Assembly (NCBI GenBank): GCA_963755695.1 | Contig: CAVWLB010000010.1 | Span: 3,150,555 to 3,214,554 of the forward strand | Direction: 5' to 3' | DNA: 64,000 nucleotides | Source of the DNA: QHWT01 sp963755695 | GTDB taxonomy: Bacteria > Acidobacteriota > Vicinamibacteria > Vicinamibacterales > 2-12-FULL-66-21 | Shown here: piece after piece, positions 48,865 through 57,377 of the stretch | Position numbering within the stretch: position 1 is the first letter of the stretch | Layout: each line of letters starts with the position of its first letter | Made by a program: the position numbers and the translations under genes | The notes under the pieces: generated by a model | What the model was told of the DNA's origin: nothing | The model's input: the letters and a program-made list of their open reading frames with translations, nothing else | Database searches by the model: none

Positions 48865-49225
48865 TCACTTCTTCGTCTTCGTCTTCGTCTTCCTTTTTGT
48901 TTGCCTTTGATGACGGCCGGCTTCTTCTTGGCTTTGTCTTCGACGACGGCCAGCACGTCGTCCTCTTTCATGATGAGGTATTCCTCGCCATCGAGCTTGA
49001 TCTCCTGGCCGGAATACTTGCCGAACAGGATCCGGTCGCCCGCTTTGACGTCGAGCGGGACGCGCTTGCCATCGTCGTTCGCCTTGCCGTTGCCGGCGGC
49101 GATGACTGTGCCCTGCTGCGGCTTTTCTTTCGCGCGTGTCCGGGATGATGATTCCGCCGATCTTGCTGTTCGCCTTCCTCGAGGCGCTGAACAATGATGC
49201 GGTCGTGCAGCGGTCTGACGTTCAT
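48865..49225 (-). CDS. groES: 10 kDa co-chaperonin GroES with basic C-terminal extension, frame breaks
   Basis: From ATG at 49225 it reads MNVRPLHDRIIVQRLEEG, then after a frame change near 49170 SKIGGIIIPDT and, after another near 49130, KEKPQQGTVIAAGNGKAN, KRVPLDVKAGDRILFGKYSG, QEIKLDGEEYLIMKEDDVLA, VVEDKAKKKPAVIKGKQ. A normal GroES ends at about LAVVE; here a Lys-rich tail of about 25 residues follows (finally KTKTKTKK-stop at 48865 if one base is lost in the AAACAAAAAGG run). GroES caps the GroEL ring. The stop lies 42 bases before groEL. No CIRCE inverted repeat is visible upstream of the start. Confidence 0.8.
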
Positions 49226-49243
49226 ACGGTGTTCTCGTCCTGG

Positions 49244-49597
49244 CTAAAAAGTGGAGCGTTTCCGAATCACCGACGCGAATAGGACTGCGCGGTGGGTGAA
49301 CCGACTGGCAAACGTCTCCACGACCTCAAGGGCTGCTTCGACGAAGGTGAAATCTTCGTCCGCCACCCCGATTCCTAAATCCGGCCCGGCGCTACGCCGG
49401 TGTGCTGCCATCGCGAACACGCCGTTGTGGGTGTGGGAAAGTAACTTCGCGTCCAGAAGCGCGGCAGAGACTGCGTCCCATGTCTCGGAATCGAGCCCGA
49501 ACGGGCACTGGGTCTGGGGCGCCGTGAGCCGGAGACCGGGCATCTCGAGGTCTTCCGCGCGGATTCGGCACAGCAGTTCTGCAAACGTCACGTTCAA
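49244..49597 (-). CDS. Conserved hypothetical protein (winged-helix-like fragment)
   Basis: The N-terminal half, RAEDLEMPGLRLTAPQTQCP, FGLDSETWDAVSAALLDAKL, LSHTHNGVFAMA, matches a small family with 'E.PGLrLT..Q..rlfGLd......L..Lvd..fL..t..g.f', resembling a winged helix. The second half (ADEDFTFVEAALEVVETFAS, RFTHRAVLFASVIRKRSTF) is less typical. The start may lie further upstream in another frame. Located directly upstream of groES on the same strand. Confidence 0.5.
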   Translation of the reverse strand: MNVTFAELLCRIRAEDLEMPGLRLTAPQTQCPFGLDSETWDAVSAALLDAKLLSHTHNGVFAMAAHRRSAGPDLGIGVADEDFTFVEAALEVVETFASRFTHRAVLFASVIRKRSTF

Positions 49598-49681
49598 ACA
49601 CGGACGCGAGGGCCTCCCTTCAGGAAAGAATCTCTGCCGAGGCGCTGAAGGAGGATGGCATATTGCTGCGCGTTGTACGTC

Positions 49682-49969
49682 TCAGTGGACTTCAGCGGAG
49701 CGGCGCGGCCGCGCGGGCCAGCGTCGCAGCCAGCCATCAGAGTCCGTGCCCGGACAAATCACGCACTTCAGATCGAGCTCCGCAACCTCGCACCAGTAGG
49801 ACAGCATCGGCGATCCCGATAGAAGCTCTCGTGCGCTGGCACTGTCGGTCGGCGCCCCGTTCGGATTGCGCACATCTCGAAAGGCTTGATCGATCACGCG
49901 CGCAGCGAGGTATCGGTGGGCGGCAGGTCGCTGCACGGGCTGGGCGAACGACTGCCAAACAATATGCAT
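49682..49969 (-). CDS. Small conserved hypothetical protein
   Basis: It reads MHIVWQSFAQPVQRPAAHRY, LAARVIDQAFRDVRNPNGAP, TDSASARELLSGSPMLSYWC, EVAELDLKCVI. The segment SARELLSGSPMLSYWCEVAE matches a widespread short family with 'A..FL.gSpmL..WC..A.ld', common on proteobacterial phages and chromosomes and of unknown function. The C-terminal 25 residues look unconserved. Single gene on the minus strand. Confidence 0.5.
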   Translation of the reverse strand: MHIVWQSFAQPVQRPAAHRYLAARVIDQAFRDVRNPNGAPTDSASARELLSGSPMLSYWCEVAELDLKCVICPGTDSDGWLRRWPARPRRSAEVH

Positions 49970-50322
49970 CTGAAGAGCCTTGTGACCATCAGATGAGCCG
50001 AATCGAACAACTGGACATCCCCGCCGATCTCACGGAACCGAGATAGCGACACGCCGGCCGAGAGTGCCACTGCGGGAAAAGCTTTGATGAGGGCTGTTGC
50101 TCGGAGTCGAGGAGCGTTCCCCGGCGGGGTGCGGCAGTGCTCAGGAAAGCGGTGCGAGCCGAGCATACGCCCTCTCCGAGGCACACGCAAGGGACGAGAT
50201 GAAACGAGTTTGAAGATCAACGCTCGCTAATCCATTCCTCAACATCGGCTTCTTCCATCTGCACAGCCTCAGCTTCCGTTTTGGCCCGCCGCAAGCCGAA
50301 CGACAACGGGCTAACAGACTCC
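49970..50322. other. Stretch before IS-D copy 2
   Basis: No supported gene. Only short frames without family resemblance. Confidence 0.35.
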
Positions 50323-51520
50323 TGTAGGGTGCGAAAACATTGTCACGCTGCTCGGACGTACTCGTGAATGACACCGCCAAGAGCGTCACGACGCAAGATG
50401 GGAGCGTCAGTAAATGGCGAAGGCAATGCCACCAGCCGCCCACCGTCTGGCGGCGCGAGCGCCAGCGCCCGATGCGGCCGGTGTCGGTTGTAGTGATCCA
50501 CGAATGCCTCGAGGATCCGCTCACCGTGCCGCTGGCTCAGCACGAGGAGCCAATCGAGACACTCCGTGCGGACCGTGCGCACAAACCGCTCGGCAACGCC
50601 GTTGGCTTGTGGCGCGCGAAACGGTGTCCGAACGACCTCAATTCGGTCGCCTCGGAAGACCTCGTCAAACTGGTCGGTGAATTTCTGATCCCGATCACGA
50701 ATCAGAAACCGGATCGGTTTCGAACGATCCGCCAAAGCCCACGACACCTGCCGCGCCTGTTGGATGACCCATTGGGCACCCGGATTCGCCGTGCAGCCAG
50801 CCAGGTGCACGCGACGGCTGCCCAACTCGATCAAGAAAAGGATGTAGAGTCGTTGCAGCCAGATCGTCTCGACCGTGAAGAAGTCCACGGCCAGCAGGCT
50901 GTCGCGGTGTGCCCGGATGAAATCGCGCCACGTCATCGCCCGGCGTTGACCCGCCGGGCCGAGACCCGCGGCACGAAGCCACGTGCCACGGTCGTCGCTG
51001 ACACCGCGATGCCAAGCCCTTTTAGTTCCCCGACAATTCGCGAATAGCCCCATCGTGGGTTCTCGCGCGCGAGCAGCAGCACCAGTTCTCGAGTCTCCCG
51101 CCGCATCGGCCGACGACCGATTGGACGCGCGTACGTCCACCGCTTCGCTACCAGGCGTCGATGCCAGCGCAGCAGTGTCGGCGGCGTTACGATGAAGGAT
51201 CGCCACTGCACACGTGGCAACACTCGACTCGCGGCGGCCAGGAAGACGCGGTCGACGGCGGTAATCGGCGGGCGGCGCGTGGTACGTCGAAGAATCGCCA
51301 ATTCGTGCCGAAGGACAATGATTTCGAGCTCCTTGAACTCCCTCGACCGAGCGCGCAGCGTCACGAATTCGAGAAGCCAGCGCAGGAACAGGTAGGACAA
51401 CGACACAAGCACGCAGCCTCCTACGTAGCGGCCTCAGGGGCCCTATTCTACGCACAAGGCCTGGTCACTTCGTTCGATTGCTCAGACCGAATGGCTGGAT
51501 CCGAGTTTCTGCACCCTTCA
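50323..51520 (-). mobile_element. IS-D copy 2 (1198 bp)
   Basis: The ends are TGTAGGGTGCGAAAACAT and, complemented, TGAAGGGTGCAGAAACTC. The element abuts a 5'-truncated IS-B copy at 51521 with no spacer, so it inserted into or recombined with that copy. Confidence 0.8.
50343..51412 (-). CDS. IS-D transposase, copy 2, one frame break
   Basis: The first part (MLVSLSYLFLRWLLEFVTLR, FKELEIIVLRHELAILRRTT, ARENPRWGYSRIVGELKGLG) runs to about 51000, where the frame changes and continues WLRAAGLGPAGQRRAMTWRD, SLLAVDFFTVETIW, RFLIRDRDQKFTDQF, QANGVAERFVRTVRTECLDW, and ends RRDALGGVIHEYVRAA. All DDE residues are present. Very similar to the copy at 37067. The single break may be an indel error or may have inactivated the copy. 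Confidence 0.8.
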
Positions 51521-52321
51521 GGTCATCGCGTGGCATCGCCGAGGGTTCCGCTTGTTCTGGGCGTGGAAAAGTCGGCGACGCATCGGCAGACCCACCGTGT
51601 CGGCTGACGTACGTGCGCTGATTCGGACGATGTCGCAGGCAAATTCCTTGTGGGGCGCCCCACGGATTCACGGCGAGTTGCTCAAGCTGGGCGTGAACGT
51701 GAGTCAGGCGACCGTTGCGAAGTACATGGCCCGCCGACGACGGCCGCCGTCACAGACGTGGCGCACGTTCCTGGCGAATCACCTCGGCCAGATCGCCGCT
51801 GCGGACTTCTTCGTCGTGCCGACGGCGACCTATCGCCTGCTGTTCGTCTTGGTGATCCTCGCCCACGAGCGCCGGCGCGTCGTGCATGTGGCCATCACCG
51901 ACCCTCCGACTGCGGCGTGGACGGCCCAGCAACTCCGCGAGGCCTTCCCGTGGAACGACGCGCCACGCTATCTGCTCCGGGATCGGGATGCTGCCTTTCA
52001 CCCGTGGGCCACGACGGCGACAGCGATGGAACTGAAGAAGTCGTCACCGCGCCGCGCTCACCGTGGCAGAACGCGTACGCGGAGCGGTTGATCGGATCGA
52101 TTCGCCGCGAGTGCCTCGACCACGTCATCGTCTGGAACGCGCGTGGCCTGCGACGCGTCTTGAACAGCTACGTCGCGTACTACCAACGATCGCGCACGCA
52201 TCTCGCGCTCGACAAGGATTCACCCGTCCCGCGCGAGACCGCTGCGCCGAGCAATGGACGCGTTGTCGCCATCCCGCAGGTCGGCGGACTTCACCACCGC
52301 TACGAACGCCGAGCGGCGTAA
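51521..52321 (+). mobile_element. IS-B copy 3, lacking its 5' end
   Basis: Coding starts abruptly inside the transposase at VIAWHRRGFRLFWAWKSRRR and continues QANSLWGAPRIHGELLKLGV, IAAADFFVVPTATYRLLFVL, RYLLRDRDAAFH. After a frame change near 52030 it reads SPWQNAYAERLIGSIRRECL and ends VGGLHHRYERRAA. About 90 N-terminal codons and the left IS end were lost at the junction with IS-D. Confidence 0.75.
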
Positions 52322-52489
52322 CGCACAGACCCGAGTGCTGAGCTGTTGGCTGACAGCGAACTCGATCTGCGTTTTGCTGGCATTTGACGTCACCGTCGCG
52401 CAATTCCCCCGGGCTACAAGCCACTCAAGCACGTCCTGTAACTGACTCGGAACACCGTGGTTGGCAAAGGTCGGAAGCGGACCGAGTTT

Positions 52490-53136
52490 TTAGCAGGGAC
52501 AGGGCATCGACGTGTCGGAGCGCACTGTCTCGCGGCTCTCAAAGGACACCCACGTCCACCATCCCAAACGTGGAAGACGTTCCTGACGAATCATCTCGCC
52601 TCCGCGGCGTCGATGGACTTCTTCACGGTTCCGACGCTGACGGGTCGGATCCTGTTCGTCCTTGTCGTGCTGTCGCATAACCGTCGGCGCATCGTGCACG
52701 TCAACCTGACGGATCATCCGACGGCCACGTGGGCCGCGCAGCAGGTGGTTGACGCGTTTCCAGACGACACGGCACCTCGCTGGCTCCATCGAGACCGCGA
52801 TCGCATCTATGGTGAGGTGTTCGTCGCCGAGTCGCTGGCATGGTCATCACGGATGTCGTCGCGGCGCCGGCCAGTCCGTGGCAGAATCCCTACGTCGAAC
52901 GGCTTATCGGATCGATCCGACGCGAGTGTCTCAATCACATCATCATCCTTAACGAAGCGCACCTTCGGAGGGTCCTCACGACCTACGTCAGCTACTATCA
53001 CCGGACCCGCACGCATCTTGGTCTCGACAAAGACACGCCGAGCCACCGACCGGTGTCCGACACCTCCACGGGCCGGATCGTCGCGATCACCGAAGTCGGT
53101 GGCCTCCACCACCGATATGAACGGCGAGCGGCCTAA
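52490..53136 (+). mobile_element. IS-C copy 2, lacking its 5' half
   Basis: Coding begins near the block RHPRPPSQTWRTFLT of IS-C (here GHPRPPSQTWKTFLTNHLAS), continues AASMDFFTVPTLTGRILFVL and WLHRDRDRIYGEVFVAESL, changes frame near 52840 and ends SPWQNPYVERLIGSIRRECL, VGGLHHRYERRAA. The 5' half is absent; about 100 bases of unassigned sequence separate it from IS-B copy 3. Confidence 0.75.
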
Positions 53137-53344
53137 ACAGCGCCGCCGAAACGGGTCTTGGGACGGGTTGGCCGTCCGCGCCGCTCCGGGCGAGGCGGTC
53201 TACCCGTCACCTTGACACCGACGATGCCGCTACGTAGCGGCCAGGCATGTGAACGCCGCTGCTCCGTCGGTCGCGGTGTTCACCGATGGAATTTCGCGCG
53301 ACTGCGACCGATGCTGTTTTGGCGAACGTCAGTTTCCAGCATGC

Positions 53345-53464
53345 CTCACGCTTCACGTCTCGCGGCTTCTTGTCGGCACGCACGCCGACGAACTCCGGAT
53401 GATTGCCATCGCGCGTCCATTCCACGAACGACACCTCAACGACCACTCGGGGTCTTACCCATCG
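53345..53464 (-). pseudogene. ATP-dependent DNA ligase (LigD-like) C-terminal fragment
   Basis: The minus frame reads RWVRPRVVVEVSFVEWTRDG, NHPEFVGVRADKKPRDVKRE. This is the well-known end of the OB domain of LigD-type ligases (WV.PelVaEV.F.eWT.dG..RHP.F.GlR.DK...eV.rE). The remainder of the ligase is missing. Confidence 0.6.
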
Positions 53465-53592
53465 CACTGCGCTATATCCGCTTCCACCTGCTCTGCCTTG
53501 AGGAACCCACGAAACCGATGCGTGCAGAAGCCGCGTCGGCTGGCTTCGACACGTCACCGAGGGGCCAGCATCCACGGCTCCAGATCATGACG

Positions 53593-53880
53593 TGAAGGGT
53601 GCGAAAACCTCCTTACGCTGCTAGCACGTACTCGTGAACGACCCCGCCGAGACGGTCACGACGCAAAATGCGGGCGTCACTGAATCCGGAAGGCGAATTC
53701 ACCGGACGCCGGCCTTCAGGCGGCGTAAGCGACGGCGCTCGCTGCGGCCTGTGCCTGTTGTTGTGTTCGACCAACATCTGAAGGCTCCGCTCCAGGTGCT
53801 GCCGGTTCAGAACCAGGAGCCAGTCGAGACACTCCGTACGGGCCCTGCGCACAAACCGCTGGGCAACTCCGTTGGCCGGT
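53593..53880 (-). mobile_element. IS-D fragment, C-terminal end
   Basis: It starts at the IS-D left end TGAAGGGTGCGAAAACCTCC and encodes on the minus strand RARTECLDWLLVLNRQHLER ending RRDRLGGVVHEYVLAA. It stops after about 290 bases. Confidence 0.7.
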
Positions 53881-54138
53881 GGCTGGCCTCCCCAGTCATA
53901 ATCGTTTTCTACGACCGTTTCATCGTGCGGCTCCGGGACGGGTGATCACCGGCCGCTACGGGAATACAACCGCCCGCACGGTGCCAATCCGCAACGCGAA
54001 GTGATCGACACGCGGGCCTTGACCCAGTATCCCCCTCCCCGTGGTACCGGTTCCTGGCGGTGTCGCCGTGATGTTCGTTCGGCGGAGTCCGTGGTCTCAT
54101 CAAGGATCGTTCACGAGAAACCAGGGCGAAAGGTCACA

Positions 54139-54371
54139 GTGTCGACCCTCACTTGCCGCTTGAGTTTTCTCCTCGTCACGTCGCCCGCTTTGATCTGTCT
54201 TGCTTCGCCAGGTTGGGCGCAATCCTCGAGGACTACCACGGGAGCGCAGCCCGACGTCAATGCCGCACCAGCCGAGGCCCGTCCGCGCCGGCTCGATGTC
54301 TTCGGAGACGGGCAGTTCGGGCTGGTGAACGGCTTCGTCAGTGCGCACGAGTTCAACGTCGAAGGCGATCG
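54139..54371 (+). pseudogene. Secreted protein truncated by IS-A
   Basis: From GTG 54139 it reads MSTLTCRLSFLLVTSPALIC, LASPGWAQ (signal peptide), then SSRTTTGAQPDVNAAPAEAR, PRRLDVFGDGQFGLVNGFVS, AHEFNVEGD, where the IS-A end begins at 54372. The mature start resembles exported barrel or outer-membrane proteins of acidobacteria but is too short to assign. The IS cut is exact. Confidence 0.6.
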
Positions 54372-55459
54372 TGTGCGGTGCGTTTACTCGATTCGCTCAC
54401 GCCGCGCGCTCGTACTGGTGCAAGAGGCCGCCGAGACGGTCGCGACGTTTCAGCGTTATCGGTTGCGTCCCCGTCCACGTCGTCGCTGACCTCGGACCAC
54501 TCGGCGGCGCCAAGTCCAGGCTGCGATGAGGCCGCCAACCGTTGTAGTGATCAATGAACACGGTGAGCGCGCGCTTGAGATGTTGGGCGTTCAGGATCAA
54601 GAGCCAATCCAGGCACTCGGATCGAGCGGTCCGGACGAACCGCTCTGCGATCCCATTCGCCTCGGGTACTTGAATCGGCGTTCGAACGATTCGGATGTTT
54701 TCGCCCTCGAATACAGCATCGAAGTCCCGTGGAAACTTGCGGTCGCGATCGCGGATCAGAAACCGAACCGGTTCCGCGGTTCCGCGAACTTCCAGGCCAT
54801 CTGCCGCGCCTGTTGCGTGACCCATTCGGCGTCGGGATGGGCCGTGCATCCGGCACGATAGACGCGACGGCTGGCGAGCTCGATGAAGAACAGCACGTAC
54901 AGCCGCTGGAGCCAGACGGTGTCAACCGTGAAGAAATCGACTGCGACGATGCTCTTTGCTTGCGCGCGCAAGAACTCACGCCATGATGGACCGTTGCGCC
55001 TGCCTGCCGGTCCGAGCTCTTCTTCACGTAGGATCTTCTTGACAGTGGTTGCCGATACGACAATGCCGAGGCCTTTCAGCTCGCCCACAATGCGCTCATA
55101 GCCCCACCGCGGATTCTCTCGTGCTAAGCGAACGATCAGCGCTCGACGTTCCTTGGCGATCAGCGGACGACCAGGCCGTCGCGCATAGGTCCAGCGCTTC
55201 GCCACCATCCAGCGGTGCCAGCGCAGGAGCGTCGCCGGCGTGACCAGAAACACCGACCACTTGACGCGCGGCAGCAATCGGCTGGCCGCTGCGAGGAACC
55301 ATCGGTCCGCCGGCCGGAACATCGGTCGAGGGACCTGACGACGCAAGATCGCCACCTCATGCCGGAGCACGACGATCTCGAGCTCTTTGGAGTCAGCCGA
55401 TCGGAACAGAAGCGAGACAAGCTGCAAGATCCGTTGGAGGGCAACCCAAACGACGGACA
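54372..55459 (-). mobile_element. IS-A copy lacking its 5' end, transposase frameshifted
   Basis: The left end TGTGCGGTGCGTTTACTCGA is at 54372. The transposase (minus strand) is nearly the same as at 15119: VALQRILQLVSLLFRSADSK through VVAVDFFTVDTVWLQRL- type residues (here IVAVDFFTVDTVW), with a frame change near 54770, then RFLIRDRDRKFPRDFDAVFE and EANGIAERFVRTARSECLDW. It ends at 55459, before the outer terminal repeat, at a junction with a GIY-YIG gene fragment. Confidence 0.8.
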
Positions 55460-55657
55460 CGTTCGCGGATGGCGAGGCTGCCCTTTCCGAGTGGTTGGGG
55501 AAGAACGCCTTCGTGTGTTGGCTCGCGACCGAGCACCCGTGGGAGACGGAGGCAGCGTTGATCCGCTCCGTGTGTCTGCCGCTGAATCTCGCTCAGAACC
55601 GCAGCCACGCCTTTCACGCGCGCCTATCGGCGTGCCGAGCGGCCGCGAAGCAATTAG
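55460..55657 (+). pseudogene. C-terminal fragment of a GIY-YIG nuclease-family protein
   Basis: The plus frame reads ADGEAALSEWLGKNAFVCWL, ATEHPWETEAALIRSVCLPL, NLAQNRSHAFHARLSACRAA. This is the C-terminal part of GIY-YIG catalytic-domain proteins (seW....~v.W....PW..E..LI....LPLNL..N..h.F...L...R..a). The catalytic GIY and YIG motifs would lie upstream but were replaced by the IS-A copy. Confidence 0.55.
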
Positions 55658-55690
55658 GCGAGGGCGTTGTCGGTTTATGGCAAATGAGCT

Positions 55691-56473
55691 TTAACCGGCA
55701 CTCCGGGGAGAACGTGCTTGATCGACTGTTGACCTGTGCCGTTTGGCCGCGGCGAGGCCCATTAGACCGCTTCCCAAAAGCACGATCGAGGCGGGCTCGG
55801 GTGTCTCCGCGAGATCAAACGTAAACGCAAATTCATCGTGAGACGCCTGGGTCGAGCCCGGCCGGTCGAGTGAGTCTGAGAGATTTCCCTGAACGATAAG
55901 CGAGTTATCTCCAAACGGAAGCAGGCCTCTTTCCTTTACCTGATCGGTACCCGACGCTAACACGCGTCTGTGGTCAAAGATTGTGGAGTCAGCAGTGGTT
56001 GACACCAGAGAGGCTGTCCAGGCACGACTGGAGAAAATTCCCAACTCAACAACGCTATCAGTTCCGGTGAATACACCGCTGAAATCAAATGTATGCGGCG
56101 TGTTCAAGAAGAAACCCACGTTAAAGCTAGACTGGCTAGCGGCCTCTGAGACGCCAGTTCGGTTCGTTGACGGCACGGTCGCTGACGCGCTACCAGTCCC
56201 TGCGCCGAAAAGGTGATGCGGGTCGGTCACGCTGCTGGAAAGCGTCGTGAGAGCAGAGCCAATGTATCCGTCAGGAGACACGACCGCCGCCGAAGCCAAT
56301 GGCTCCCCAAAGAGTTGATGACGATCATTAAGCAGTTGATCACTGTTGTTCTGGGTCACAACGGCAGCAAGCACGTTGCGCCCGTCTAGAAAAATCTGGA
56401 TCGGATCGGCGACCGCGACTCCAGGCAAAGCGGTCAGGCTAACTGTCAGCAAGCACAGCGGCAGCGTTCGCAT
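55691..56473 (-). CDS. PEP-CTERM sorted secreted protein
   Basis: From ATG at 56473 after AGGGGGTGG, the protein has a signal peptide (MRTLPLCLLTVSLTALPGVA), then a Ser/Thr-rich beta part (ADPIQIFLDGRNVLAAVVTQ, TGSASATVPSTNRTGVSEAA, TFDFSGVFTGTDSVVELGIF) and ends ETPEPASIVLLGSGLMGLAA with AKRHRSTVDQ. The PEP box, hydrophobic helix and basic tail define exosortase-dependent sorting. The frame is open 22 codons upstream of the ATG but without signal-peptide features. It is intact and the second complete PEP-CTERM gene in the window. Confidence 0.75.
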   Translation of the reverse strand: MRTLPLCLLTVSLTALPGVAVADPIQIFLDGRNVLAAVVTQNNSDQLLNDRHQLFGEPLASAAVVSPDGYIGSALTTLSSSVTDPHHLFGAGTGSASATVPSTNRTGVSEAASQSSFNVGFFLNTPHTFDFSGVFTGTDSVVELGIFSSRAWTASLVSTTADSTIFDHRRVLASGTDQVKERGLLPFGDNSLIVQGNLSDSLDRPGSTQASHDEFAFTFDLAETPEPASIVLLGSGLMGLAAAKRHRSTVDQARSPRSAG

Positions 56474-57377
56474 GTCCACCCCCTGCCTGAGATTTCCACG
56501 GGACTGCTCACATTTCCTCCCCGGAGGGCGATCTAGCAACGATGGCTTTCCGCGGCGGCGTGCTGAGCAACGACAATGCCGTGGCCTTGTGTCTGTCCTG
56601 CCAGATCACCATAAACGGCTCAGCCGTTCCATCGTCATGCAGCCCCCGCGATGTCGCTGCGCCCTGATGTTCGGAGACAGCACCCCCTTGGCCGGACAGT
56701 GGAGGGGGGAACCGCCGAAGGGGCGAAAGCGGCGTACAATCGACGGCAACCGATTCCGGCAGTACCATTCGCGCGAGGTCAAATGACCCTCACATTATCT
56801 CGGACCTGGAATTACCGACAGCCCTCTGGGCTCGTATACGCAGCGATCCACCATCGAAGAGTGATGATGACGGCCCCGATCTAATGAGCTTCCCCGCCGA
56901 AGCCTGGATCTGCGAACAGCACCCCGATCAGCCGTGGCCACAGGCGAATTCCGAGGAACCCGACGGCCAGTGCGCCTTCCGAGGCCGTCATCGCTCCGTT
57001 CGCCTTCGATCGCGAAACGCAATGCCCGCCAGCGCTCGTCGACCTCGCCACCATCGTCAGCCCTGATCGGCGCGTCGGCCAGCGAACCGTCGGCCGATTC
57101 GGCGATCCAATTCTCAATCCAATTCCGAGCAGCTTCGGCCATGAGCCGACGGATCGTATGCGGCTGGAACCGTGCGTCACCGATTCCCGGTCTCGACAAA
57201 TCCGCTCACAAACCCGGAAGATCCGTGAGAACCAAATAATTGCGGACCACAGCGCATGTCATTCTCTTTAAGGGCTTCGGCTAAAACGCAACGTCCCCAA
57301 GAGAAGAGAGATCGCTGTCGCGATATTTGGTCGGCCCGGTATGGCGCACGTTTATGACGCTCGACTTGTCGCAGAGG
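56474..57377. other. Long stretch with only a possible decayed gene
   Basis: A minus-strand trace between 56881 and 57199 (HTIRRLMAEAARNWIENWIA, EVDERWRALRFAIEGER, then LAVGFLGIRLWPRLIGVLFA in another frame) may be a broken coding sequence, but I cannot assign it. The rest appears empty. Confidence 0.3.

Noticed and set aside
49226..49300. CIRCE/HrcA operator upstream of groES
   Set aside because: No TTAGCACTC inverted repeat is present between groES and the upstream gene.
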